Made by a program: the position numbers and the translations under genes | From: Actinomycetes bacterium | GTDB lineage: Bacteria; Actinomycetota; Actinomycetes; Nanopelagicales; Nanopelagicaceae | Direction of reading: 5' to 3' | Length of the DNA stretch: 18,638 bases | Assembly (NCBI GenBank): GCA_014190175.1 | Contig: BJFZ01000026.1 | Location: 1 to 18,638 of the forward strand | The notes under the pieces: generated by a model | The model's database searches: none | What the model saw: the letters and a program-made list of their open reading frames with translations, nothing else | Told to the model about the DNA's origin: nothing | In this document: in pieces, positions 7,595 through 15,271 of the stretch | Layout: each line of letters starts with the position of its first letter | How positions within the stretch are numbered: position 1 is the stretch's first letter

Positions 7595-9118
7595 TTGAAG
7601 AATGAAATGTGTTTGGAAGCCACCGGTGCAACCAAGATCTATGGCAAGACAACAGTTTTACAAAACGTATCTATGAATGTTTATAGGGGAGAGATTCATG
7701 GACTGGTTGGTCGCAACGGTGCTGGTAAATCCACACTAGTTGGTGGCATCACTGGGCTTGTAACGCTAGACCAAGGCCAAGTATTTCTTGATGGAAGAAA
7801 GCTTGAACCAGGTGATCCTGAGTTTGCATTAAATGCCGGCATCGCACTTGTCCCTCAACAAATGAGTTCTTTTCCGACACTTTCTGTAGGGGAAAATCTC
7901 CTGGTCGGACGACTTCCAATAGGCAAACGCGGTTTGGTCAATTGGAAGCAAGTGTGGGAGATGGCCGAAGAATCGCTCAAACTAGTTGGCCTTGATGTTA
8001 ACCCAAGAGTTCCAATGGCAAATCTTGGCGTTGCATCACGTCAGATGGTTGCAATCGCACAAGCTCTTTCACGATCTGCCAAGCTCATCATTCTTGATGA
8101 GCCCACTGCAGCCTTGGCGAAACCTGAAATTACTAGACTCTTTAAACTTATCAAGAATTTAGCCGAATCTGGCGTTGCAATTGTTTATATTTCACATCAC
8201 CTCCAGGAAGTTTTCGAGGTTACGGATAGAGTTACTGTATTGCGAGATGGTCTATCTCGTGGCACTTTTCAAACGTCAGAAATTTCCTCCGATGATTTGA
8301 TTAGAGAGATGGGCGCAAGCTCTGCATTAGTCAAAAGAGCTCGAAAATCCCAAACTCATCATTCAACTTCGGATTATCACAAAGATAACGTTTTACTTGA
8401 AGTCAATGGGTTAAGTAAAAAGAATGCGTTCAGCAAAATCTCATTCGAAATTCACTCTGGTGAAATACTTGGGTTAACAGGGTTAGAGGGATGTGGAAAG
8501 CACGAGGTCGTGCAAACTCTCTTTGGGTTGCAACGAGCTTCATCTGGCACCGCTACATATGGCGGTTCGAGCAATAACGCACAACGTCCACGAGAGGCAA
8601 TTTCTCGCGGAATGGGTTATCTCTCCCAGGATCGGCGCGGTGAAAGCATATTTGAACAATTTGATGTGGCAGATAATCTCACAATGACCGTGCTTGATAG
8701 GTTACAAAATAAATGGGGAGTTCAATTTCCCGGTAAAGCCGAAAAAGTAGCTAAGAATGCCATTAGCATGTACAGCATTATCTGCACCGGCCCAGACCAA
8801 ATCGTTGGCACGCTAAGTGGAGGCAATCAACAAAAAGTTGCTCTCGGTAAAATGCTTGAGTCGGGTCCATCTTTGCTTTTGTTAGAAGAACCAACTCAAG
8901 GAGTTGATATTGCAGCGAAAGCAGGTATCACGACTATCGTCGCAGAGGCCTGCGAGCAAGGGGCTGGAGTTCTTTTAGTCTCTGATGAAATCGAAACTCT
9001 CTTACAAGTTACAGACCGAGTAATTGTCCTTTTTAAGGGCAGTCAAATTGCTGAATTTAACACCGAGGATTTAGACAGTGAGACACTTATCCGAGCCATC
9101 GAAGGAATCGACGCATGA
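7595..9118 (+). CDS. Sugar ABC transporter ATP-binding protein (two ATPase domains, RbsA/XylG-like)
   Basis: 507 residues with two fused nucleotide-binding domains, the usual form in CUT2 importers. Domain 1 has Walker A GRNGAGKST (39-47), Q-loop Gln88, a degenerate signature (LGVASRQM) and Walker B LIILDEP (164-170). Domain 2 has a degenerate Walker A (GLEGCGKHE, 296-304), a full signature LSGGNQQK (407-414) and LLLLEEP (427-433), where the Walker B aspartate is glutamate. Asymmetric sites are normal in this family. The TTG at 7595 is preferred because AGGA at 7585-7588 is six bases upstream; the alternative ATG at 7607 is 18 away. The stop overlaps the permease start (ATGA, 9115-9118). Confidence 0.93.
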   Translation: MKNEMCLEATGATKIYGKTTVLQNVSMNVYRGEIHGLVGRNGAGKSTLVGGITGLVTLDQGQVFLDGRKLEPGDPEFALNAGIALVPQQMSSFPTLSVGENLLVGRLPIGKRGLVNWKQVWEMAEESLKLVGLDVNPRVPMANLGVASRQMVAIAQALSRSAKLIILDEPTAALAKPEITRLFKLIKNLAESGVAIVYISHHLQEVFEVTDRVTVLRDGLSRGTFQTSEISSDDLIREMGASSALVKRARKSQTHHSTSDYHKDNVLLEVNGLSKKNAFSKISFEIHSGEILGLTGLEGCGKHEVVQTLFGLQRASSGTATYGGSSNNAQRPREAISRGMGYLSQDRRGESIFEQFDVADNLTMTVLDRLQNKWGVQFPGKAEKVAKNAISMYSIICTGPDQIVGTLSGGNQQKVALGKMLESGPSLLLLEEPTQGVDIAAKAGITTIVAEACEQGAGVLLVSDEIETLLQVTDRVIVLFKGSQIAEFNTEDLDSETLIRAIEGIDA

Positions 9119-10125
9119 ATAAAACAATTTGGATCAACCGATTGGTTGATCATCTTATTTGGATTGTGTTAGCGCTGACAATAGTGGTCGTTGCGCTGAC
9201 AATTGATGGCTTCTTTCAGTTCATCAATCTTTCTAACGTTCTACTTCATGGCACTGTCCTTGGTCTTTTATCTATTGGTGCTGCAATGGCACTAATCAGT
9301 GGAGAGATGGATCTCTCCCTTGGCGTGAATATGGGATTTGTTGGCTACCTAGTTGCATGGATGTCACTGGGCGAGGGAGATGTTGGTAGTGGTTGGAATC
9401 TCAATCCGATTCTTGCAGGACTTATTGGTGTGGCTGTTGGAGTTGCAATTGGTTGGGTCAATGGATCACTAGTGACGCGACTTAAAATGAATAGTTTTCT
9501 TGTAACCCTTGGGACTCTTATTGTTTTAGGCGGACTTACCTATGTGGTGAATCAAGCCAGAACCTTGAACGGAATTAAACCAACTCTCTTGATTTTAGGA
9601 GGGGAGAAATCATTTGGAGTTCCTAACTCTGTCATTCTCACTGCATTTGCCTTTGGAATAGCCATATTCATCTCTCGCTTTACAAGTGGTGGACGTCGTC
9701 TTTATGCAGTGGGCAGTAACGCTGTTGCAGCACGTGCTGCAGGCATTGATCCAGGTGCAGTTAAGCGCCGTATGTTTATGGTTGCCGGCGGGATTGCAGG
9801 AGTTGCAGGGCTGCTAATAATTGGCGAACTTGGCTCTGCGCCAGCAAATGTTGGGCAAGGAGTGATCTTTGAAGTATTTGCCGCAACAGTTATAGGTGGA
9901 GTAAGCCTCACCGGGGGCCGCGGTTCTTACTTCGATGTTTTAGGCGGAGTTCTACTGTTGTCAATAATCGCAAATGCCTTAAACCTCACCTCTATCGACC
10001 CCTTCTGGGTCGAACCAATCCGTGGCTTTATCATTTTATTCGCCGTTTTCTTGGACTCGCAGCGTGAAACTTTACGCTTGTGGCTCCTTAAGCATGCAAC
10101 ATTACCCACTCATAGTGAGATTTAA
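9115..10125 (+). CDS. Sugar ABC transporter permease (CUT2/RbsC-like)
   Basis: 336 residues, strongly hydrophobic, with roughly eight to ten membrane segments (about 13-30, 42-62, 70-83, 98-115, 126-145, 171-186, 220-238, 248-266, 276-290, 302-314). Family hallmarks are visible: GEMDLSLG at 63-70 (usually GGIDLSVG), the cytoplasmic loop GRRLYAVGSNAVAARAAGI at 193-211, which contacts the ATPase, and GGVSLTGGRGS at 261-271. It forms the membrane channel of the importer. The ATG overlaps the ATPase stop by four bases, implying translational coupling. It is followed eight bases later by the zinc dehydrogenase gene, so the operon continues. Confidence 0.93.
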   Translation: MNKTIWINRLVDHLIWIVLALTIVVVALTIDGFFQFINLSNVLLHGTVLGLLSIGAAMALISGEMDLSLGVNMGFVGYLVAWMSLGEGDVGSGWNLNPILAGLIGVAVGVAIGWVNGSLVTRLKMNSFLVTLGTLIVLGGLTYVVNQARTLNGIKPTLLILGGEKSFGVPNSVILTAFAFGIAIFISRFTSGGRRLYAVGSNAVAARAAGIDPGAVKRRMFMVAGGIAGVAGLLIIGELGSAPANVGQGVIFEVFAATVIGGVSLTGGRGSYFDVLGGVLLLSIIANALNLTSIDPFWVEPIRGFIILFAVFLDSQRETLRLWLLKHATLPTHSEI

Positions 10126-10133
10126 GAAGGTAA

Positions 10134-11153
10134 ATGACTTCCATTAAGAAAGTAAAAACAATGAAAGCACTCATTGTTTCTGCTTCTCATGAGTGGCACA
10201 TTGCGAATGTTCCTATTCCTGAAATCAGTAAAGATGAAGTGCTCATACGAGTTTCCCATGTTGGACTTTGTGGAACCGATTTGGAAATGTTGAATGGAAG
10301 CCACCCTTATTTTCAAACTGGGGATGCCAATTACCCTTTGCGCCTTGGACATGAGTTTAGTGGCACAGTAATTGAATCTGACGACTTGAATTTGCCAGCG
10401 GGCACAATGGTTGTAGTTGACCCCGTCGTAGGATGCCAGAATTGTCATGCGTGCAAGCAGCGTTCCACATGGTGCACTAACCGCATTGAGATCGGAGTAC
10501 GAAACGGCGGACCAGGTGGTCTGGCAGAGTTTATTGCCGTGCCTGTCCGCAATGTCTATAAAATACCGCAAGGTCTATCCTTGCGTGATGCAACTCTTAC
10601 TGAACCAGCTGTTACTGCGATTGCTGGAATCTCTCGTTCACAAAGAAAGTTCGGTCTGGCAGTTGTTGTCGGTCAAGGGACCATTGGAATCATCGCAGCT
10701 CAAATCCTCATAAAAAATGGATGGGAAGTACTTCTTGGAGTATCGGGTGATAGCGGTGCAGCCCGTGTGCAACGCCTGGGCTTTAAATCTTTGAGTCCAG
10801 ATGAGATGCCATTCATCAATGCCGATCTTGTCATCGAAGCTGCAGGTACAAACCGCGCGATCGAATCCTCATTTAAAGCCGTGCGGGCGGGTGGAGAGGT
10901 AGTGCTTCTAGGAGTCCCAGACAAGCCTATTAATAACTTCGATTTCGCGGATGTGGTGATCAGGGATATTTCAATTTACGGTGTTCTTAATGGACCAGGA
11001 AAATATAATGAGGCCCTGTCATTGATTGCAGAAAGAGTGATTGATGCGAATAAAATCATAGATCAAGTTGTTGAATTTGCGAATTTCAGTCACGCAATTA
11101 GTTTGGCATTGAATCGAGAAAAGCAATTGCCTAAGATTCTTATAAGTATGTGA
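10134..11153 (+). CDS. Zinc-dependent medium-chain alcohol/polyol dehydrogenase
   Basis: 339 residues, of the sorbitol/threonine dehydrogenase branch of the medium-chain family. Catalytic zinc ligands are Cys46 (GLCGTD) and His73-Glu74 (LGHEF). The structural zinc site is complete, with Cys101, 104, 107 and 114. The Rossmann motif GQGTIG is at 180-185. It probably oxidises a hydroxyl of the imported sugar, polyol or sugar acid with NAD(P). The ATG at 10134 has GAAGG upstream at the right distance; a second ATG at 10161, where family homology begins, is possible but has a poorer ribosome site. It follows the permease by eight bases and ends one base before the next frame, so it belongs to the transporter operon. 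Confidence 0.93.
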   Translation: MTSIKKVKTMKALIVSASHEWHIANVPIPEISKDEVLIRVSHVGLCGTDLEMLNGSHPYFQTGDANYPLRLGHEFSGTVIESDDLNLPAGTMVVVDPVVGCQNCHACKQRSTWCTNRIEIGVRNGGPGGLAEFIAVPVRNVYKIPQGLSLRDATLTEPAVTAIAGISRSQRKFGLAVVVGQGTIGIIAAQILIKNGWEVLLGVSGDSGAARVQRLGFKSLSPDEMPFINADLVIEAAGTNRAIESSFKAVRAGGEVVLLGVPDKPINNFDFADVVIRDISIYGVLNGPGKYNEALSLIAERVIDANKIIDQVVEFANFSHAISLALNREKQLPKILISM

Positions 11154-11154
11154 A

Positions 11155-12357
11155 GTGAAATCTATGACTTCAGGTGATCAGTTATTAACAAAGTTAAGTC
11201 TGCCAGTTACTCTGCCTTTCAACTTGGATAGACTTGAATTTCTATTGAATGATTACTTGGCTTGCCTTATTAATGGTGTGGTGCAAAATGAGCGCTCACT
11301 TGCACAAGACGGTTCAATTGGATTTGGCGCATATTTGGCAATGCGTGCGAGTAGTAAAGATCGCGATGATGTGACTTGGGCCTTGGGGAGTCATATCGGT
11401 GCCGTTGTTTGGTCTACGATTTTTCCGCTTGGGATAAAGAACATTTCTTTACGCAAGAATGTAATTGCAGCTGCCTATAGCGGATATCAGGCAGGGGCTT
11501 CATTAAATAATTTCCTTGGACCGTCGCATCGAATGAAATGGCACGTAACCGCCACTGCAGGAGCCGTAGCTTCGGCAAGCGCCGCCTCAGTAATGCTGGG
11601 ATTGAATTCGCGCCAACACGAAAATTCTTTGCGCTTGGCGCTAACAAATATGTCTGGAAGCGCACTGGCACCGCGCGAGCGAGAAGGAGCAGCGGCATTT
11701 AATAGAGCATCGGCAACCACACTTGGGTTAATCTCGGCTATGACTGATGCACCATCTATAAGTAACTTATGGGATGCATCACATGGAATGCTTACTCTGT
11801 ATTCCGGTACTGGTGGACCTGCCACAATCATCGATGGGGTGAGCGCGACTGGTATTCGACCTTTTGCTACCAATGGTTTTGCGCAGTCGGCAGTCTTGGC
11901 AACTTCAGTATTATCTGGGCGCCAGATGGGAAAGTTGCATCTACTAGAAGTTTATGTCCCTCAAAATACTGCTCCATTGCTAGATGGAAGTCGTGGAGGA
12001 AGTTGGTGGACACTCAAATGTAGTGTCGCATCTGCATGGGAATCAGCAGACCCTACGAAACTATTTCCATCACCTGAGATTGAAAGTCTCATTTCTATAG
12101 TGCCAAGTGATGTACCTATGAACGGTGCCAGAGTGATTGCCCATACTTCAACTGGAAAGGATAGTTTTGAACAGCTCTCACCACCAGGTTTGGCTTTAGA
12201 GTTACCCCAAGAGCAAGCTTGGGCAAGAGCCAAATGGAGCGCCATGGCTGGTTCTAAGGCCGATGAAATTTCTCAGATGGCAAATCATTTCGTACGAGGA
12301 CTTCCTAATGACAAATTATGGAAATTTTTCGATCAAATTCTGAATTCAGCTAGCTAG
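11155..12357 (+). CDS. MmgE/PrpD family protein (divergent)
   Basis: 400 residues, somewhat short for MmgE/PrpD proteins (usually about 450). Known members include 2-methylcitrate dehydratase and cis-aconitate decarboxylase; many homologues in sugar-acid clusters are uncharacterised. The recognisable core is LGPSHRMKWHVTATAGA at 121-137, matching the family's histidine-threonine segment, with NDYLACLING near the start and GSHIGAVVW at 78-86 in place of the usual DDTHPGAVV-type loop. The loss of that Asp-Asp block makes the reaction uncertain. The start is either GTG at 11155, one base after the preceding stop, or ATG at 11164; neither has a strong ribosome site. Last gene of the transporter operon; its end overlaps the opposite-strand gene by 12 bases. 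Confidence 0.72.
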   Translation: MKSMTSGDQLLTKLSLPVTLPFNLDRLEFLLNDYLACLINGVVQNERSLAQDGSIGFGAYLAMRASSKDRDDVTWALGSHIGAVVWSTIFPLGIKNISLRKNVIAAAYSGYQAGASLNNFLGPSHRMKWHVTATAGAVASASAASVMLGLNSRQHENSLRLALTNMSGSALAPREREGAAAFNRASATTLGLISAMTDAPSISNLWDASHGMLTLYSGTGGPATIIDGVSATGIRPFATNGFAQSAVLATSVLSGRQMGKLHLLEVYVPQNTAPLLDGSRGGSWWTLKCSVASAWESADPTKLFPSPEIESLISIVPSDVPMNGARVIAHTSTGKDSFEQLSPPGLALELPQEQAWARAKWSAMAGSKADEISQMANHFVRGLPNDKLWKFFDQILNSAS

Positions 12358-13197
12358 CTCATTTCGTAGGAAATCTAATGCTTGTATTGCTACCTGCTTT
12401 TCGTTTAGACCTGTAAAGACATTTGAAATTTCTACGACAATTGGATCTGAAAAATCTTTAGATTTTAATACTTGAATGCACTTTCCAAGATTCACGTCTC
12501 CCGTACCGTAAAGGACGGTGGGCCACCACCCTGTTGGCTCTTCATGGCCAATTATTTTTTGTACATCTTTGGCTTGGACCATGAAAATTCTCTCAATATC
12601 AAATTCTTGGAGCAGGACTACTGGATCATCCCCCACCCGAACTGAATTGCCAAGATCTAGACACAATCCTAGACGAGGGTCATCAAAGCTTTCGATGAAC
12701 TTCATTAGAATTCGCACTGGGAAATCTGCATGATTTTCAATTGAAATACGGATCTTGTATTTGTTAGCTAATTCAAGTATTTCTGTGACAATCGGGCGAA
12801 GAAGTCGGAAGCGCTCTTCTGAATCGGTATCAAAGTTCCAGTGGTTACCCAATACAATTCGCATTTGAGTAATTCCTAATCTTTCGGAAAGATGAAGAAA
12901 ATCGATTGCATTTCCCAAGACTTCTGGTTTTTTCCCTCCATCAAATCCATTGGGATGGCCCCAGGTAAAAATGGCTTCGCGCGAAGGATCCACGCTAATC
13001 CATTCCCGTATCTCATCTTCTAAGGCTGGATTTCGGGGGTCGATATAGGCCGTCTGCAGGGAAGCAAGTTGAACTTGATTTGTTGACAGAAAGTTAAAGA
13101 AATTTGTAACAGTCCACTGTTCGTCGCTAGGTGCTTCCCACTTCGTTAGCTCTCCAAAAAGGCGGTGAAAACTATAAGAGTCCATGCCGAGCTTCAT
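12346..13197 (-). CDS. Sugar phosphate isomerase/epimerase-like TIM-barrel protein
   Basis: 283 residues from the ATG at 13197, with the xylose-isomerase-like barrel fold used by tagatose/psicose epimerases, IolE/IolI and hydroxypyruvate isomerase. The expected metal ligands are Glu154 (ISIENH), Asp181 (LCLDLGN) and Glu257 (IVVEIS). The usual histidine of the HxKD motif is replaced: the segment reads VQAKD, with Gln208. I prefer the start at 13197 because the protein then begins MKLGMDSYSFH like its relatives, overlaps the upstream SDR stop as ATGA, and has GGATGG eight bases upstream; an alternative ATG at 13209 adds four residues. Third gene of the leftward operon; its 3' end overlaps the MmgE/PrpD gene by 12 bases. 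Substrate unknown. Confidence 0.85.
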   Translation of the reverse strand: MKLGMDSYSFHRLFGELTKWEAPSDEQWTVTNFFNFLSTNQVQLASLQTAYIDPRNPALEDEIREWISVDPSREAIFTWGHPNGFDGGKKPEVLGNAIDFLHLSERLGITQMRIVLGNHWNFDTDSEERFRLLRPIVTEILELANKYKIRISIENHADFPVRILMKFIESFDDPRLGLCLDLGNSVRVGDDPVVLLQEFDIERIFMVQAKDVQKIIGHEEPTGWWPTVLYGTGDVNLGKCIQVLKSKDFSDPIVVEISNVFTGLNEKQVAIQALDFLRNELAS

Positions 13198-13961
13198 CGA
13201 GAAAGCCATCCGCCATCTACTGGCAAGATTACTCCATGAAGATAATCAGATGCAGATGAGGCTAAGAAGAGTGCAGGTCCAACTAAGTCACTGGGCTCAC
13301 CCCATCGCCCACTTGTGAGACGTGCAAGCACGCTTTTTGCTCGTTCTGGATCTTGCCAGACATGTTTATTAAGTTTAGTTTTGATATATCCAGGGGCAAT
13401 TGCATTGACATTAATACCAAATGGAGCCCATTCATTGGAAAGAGCTTTTGTTAATTGACCGACACCACCCTTACTTGCAGCGTAAGCAGATGCATTCAAT
13501 CCGCCTTGAAAAGTAAGCATGCTTGCAATAGTTATTATTTTTCCACTCTTTCGAGCGATCATCTCGGGAGCAACTGCTTGTGCAATTCGGAAAGTGGCAG
13601 TGAGATTTACTTGAATCTGCTCAGTCCACGATTCGAGCGATGTCTCGAGTGCCGGCCCTGGAAATACGTTGCCGTGAGCCAAGATTAAGGTATCTATCGC
13701 ACCAAGTTGGATGCGCGCATCTTCAACCGCTTTGAGTACGGAGCCGTCTAAATTTAAATCACAGGTTACAAAAGACAGATTCTCCTTAAACTGCGGAAAT
13801 TGGGCGAGAGTTTCCTGGATCGCGTGCTCAGAGCGGGCCGCCACACATACTTTGGCGCCGGCGTTGAGAAATCCCCCAACAAGTCCAGTACCGATACCAC
13901 CGGTTCCTCCAGTCATAAAAACTCGCGTACCTTCAACTCGAAACAATTGTGATGATTCCAC
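13194..13961 (-). CDS. SDR family oxidoreductase
   Basis: 255 residues, classical short-chain dehydrogenase. The nucleotide-binding motif TGGTGGIG is at 17-24, and AAR with Arg43 after the second strand suggests NADP(H). The NNAG motif is altered to AHGN (95-98). Ser147 (IASM), Tyr160 and Lys164 (YAASK) form the catalytic set, and the ending GVILPVDGGWLS is typical of gluconate 5-dehydrogenase or KduD-like enzymes. The start is GTG at 13961, supported by AAAGGAG eight bases upstream. It lies 67 bases downstream of the CoA-transferase gene, with a GC-rich hairpin in between, and its stop overlaps the start of the isomerase-like gene. It probably acts on a sugar acid or keto-sugar acid intermediate. 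Confidence 0.92.
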   Translation of the reverse strand: MESSQLFRVEGTRVFMTGGTGGIGTGLVGGFLNAGAKVCVAARSEHAIQETLAQFPQFKENLSFVTCDLNLDGSVLKAVEDARIQLGAIDTLILAHGNVFPGPALETSLESWTEQIQVNLTATFRIAQAVAPEMIARKSGKIITIASMLTFQGGLNASAYAASKGGVGQLTKALSNEWAPFGINVNAIAPGYIKTKLNKHVWQDPERAKSVLARLTSGRWGEPSDLVGPALFLASSASDYLHGVILPVDGGWLSR

Positions 13962-13989
13962 AGGGTTTACTCCTTTGGTTCGTAGTGGA

Positions 13990-14012
13990 CCGCAGCGGAA
14001 GGCTTCCGGCGG
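13990..14012 (-). other. GC-rich hairpin between CoA-transferase and SDR genes
   Basis: CCGC and CGGA (13990-13993, 13996-13999) pair with TCCG and GCGG (14005-14012), with a two-base bulge and a five-base loop. The stem is far more GC-rich than its surroundings. On the leftward transcript it falls between the CoA-transferase stop and the SDR ribosome site. No T-run follows, so a processing or attenuation role is only a possibility. Confidence 0.4.
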
Positions 14013-14028
14013 GTATATAGGTCTTTAT

Positions 14029-15156
14029 TTATGCTTCTAAATGTGGTGCAGGAATACGAATCGACGGTCGTTGACCATCAAAGCGAATTGGGAGCCCAGG
14101 AATTTTTTTAAGGTTTGTCGTGGAATCGGGATAGATTTGCATAATGTCCATTACTTGAGCTTGCGCGTCATGGAGTAAATCTTCAGGTAAAGCCACGCGC
14201 TCGGCCGGTATCCCACTACTACTCAAGAGAATTGCCCACTGCGCAGCATTCTTACCCATCAGTGCCTTTTCAATTTCAGTCTTCAAAATTACTGCATTCG
14301 CAACCCGATCCGAATTAGTAATAAATCGCGGATCATTAACTAATTCTTTTCGGTTTAGAACCATGCAAAGCTTGGAGAAAATATTGTCGCTACCTACACC
14401 CAGACATAACATTCCAGAAGCTGTAGAGAAGAGTCCGTAAGGAGAGAATGCTGGGTGACCAGCTCCTGAGCGGACCGATTCATTTCCTGTAAGTTGATTT
14501 GCCGACAAGTGATAACTTACCCAGAAGGCTCCCGTTTCATATAGTGATGTTTCGATAAGGCCTCCCTTACCAGTTCTATTTCTTTGCACAAGTGCTGCAA
14601 GTATTCCGATGGCAAGCCACATGCCTCCACCCATATCTAAGACTGAAACACCAGTGCGAACAGGACTTCCATCTGCCTCACCAGTGACATGCATGATTCC
14701 TGTTCGTGCTTGCACAGTCGCGTCATAGCCTGGATAAGCGGAGTCAGGCCCATTGCTTCCGTATGAGGAGAGATTTCCGAAAATTAGTCTGGGATGTCTG
14801 GCAAGCATTTCCTCTGAATTCAGGTTTAGCGCTTGCAATCTCTCTGGAAGAAAATTTGTTAGAAAAACGTCACAATCATCTAGCATGGAGCCTAACTTCT
14901 CTTGCCCTTCCTTGGATTTTAAGTTAATACTTATCGAAGTCTTATTGCGATTAACTACATGGAAGTAGGCTGAGCGATCTCCATCGATGGGGTACATAGC
15001 GCGAGCAGGATCTCCGGTGGGTGTTTCAATCTTAATAACTTCGGCACCAAGGTCAGCTAGCACGGCACCGCTAAAAGGACCCGCAATATTCGACGTTGCA
15101 TCCAATACCTTCAGTCCAGATAAAGGCAAATTTGCCGTTTGTGCTCCATCTAACAT
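14029..15156 (-). CDS. Class III (CaiB/BaiF family) CoA-transferase
   Basis: 375 residues, usual for the CaiB/BaiF family, which moves CoA between carboxylic acids through an enzyme-bound thioester. The N-terminal block PLSGLKVLDATSNIAGPF and LADLGAEVIKIETPTGDPAR (about 34-53) is the family's opening signature. The catalytic aspartate is Asp145 in PGYDATVQARTG, followed by GSPVRTGVSVLDMGGGMW. The ATG at 15156 has a weak AGGTC upstream. First gene of the leftward operon, divergent from the E1 beta gene across the control region with operator site 3. It may activate or release a carboxylic acid made in this pathway; the acid cannot be named. Confidence 0.93.
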   Translation of the reverse strand: MLDGAQTANLPLSGLKVLDATSNIAGPFSGAVLADLGAEVIKIETPTGDPARAMYPIDGDRSAYFHVVNRNKTSISINLKSKEGQEKLGSMLDDCDVFLTNFLPERLQALNLNSEEMLARHPRLIFGNLSSYGSNGPDSAYPGYDATVQARTGIMHVTGEADGSPVRTGVSVLDMGGGMWLAIGILAALVQRNRTGKGGLIETSLYETGAFWVSYHLSANQLTGNESVRSGAGHPAFSPYGLFSTASGMLCLGVGSDNIFSKLCMVLNRKELVNDPRFITNSDRVANAVILKTEIEKALMGKNAAQWAILLSSSGIPAERVALPEDLLHDAQAQVMDIMQIYPDSTTNLKKIPGLPIRFDGQRPSIRIPAPHLEA

Positions 15157-15190
15157 CTATATGATTGACCTGTATAGCTCATGGGGTTAC

Positions 15191-15196
15191 TATAAT
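15191..15196 (+). promoter_or_regulatory. -10 box for the E1 beta operon
   Basis: A perfect TATAAT 75 bases upstream of the E1 beta start codon. The nearest -35-like sequence, TTGACC at 15165-15170, is 20 bases away, longer than ideal, so this promoter may be weak or need an activator. It is overlapped by operator site 3. Confidence 0.4.
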
Positions 15197-15208
15197 ATCG
15201 TTTCCATA
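15191..15208. promoter_or_regulatory. LacI-type operator, site 3
   Basis: On the minus strand this reads TATGGAAACGATATTATA: the first 12 bases are identical to site 2, and ATA at the end is shared too, while the other half is diverged. It lies between the divergent CoA-transferase and E1 beta operons and covers a perfect rightward TATAAT. This links the second half of the cluster to the regulator encoded at 4031-5044 (inference). Confidence 0.55.
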
Positions 15209-15271
15209 CGATTAGCAATACAAGTTTTGTGGAAGCTAAGAAAGAACCTTACAGAATTAGGGGTCAGCACA

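Larger units (their letters stand above)
15189..15218 (-). promoter_or_regulatory. Promoter of the CoA-transferase operon
   Basis: Leftward, TTGCTA (15218-15213, four of six -35 bases) is followed after 18 bases by TATAGT (15194-15189, five of six -10 bases). Operator site 3 occupies the spacer and the -10. Motif match only. Confidence 0.4.

Noticed and set aside
10122..10571. 149-residue minus-strand frame inside the zinc dehydrogenase gene
   Set aside because: The plus strand carries complete zinc and NAD motifs; the opposite frame has no recognisable features.
11487..11873. 128-residue open frame on the minus strand inside the MmgE/PrpD gene
   Set aside because: Antisense shadow of a gene with clear family motifs; low-complexity alanine-rich translation and no ribosome site.
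14987..15271. Upstream extension of the E1 beta frame, adding 95 residues
   Set aside because: It runs antisense through the start of the CoA-transferase gene and through the promoter region, shows no family similarity, and has no ribosome site; ATG 15272 with AGGGG upstream is the real start.
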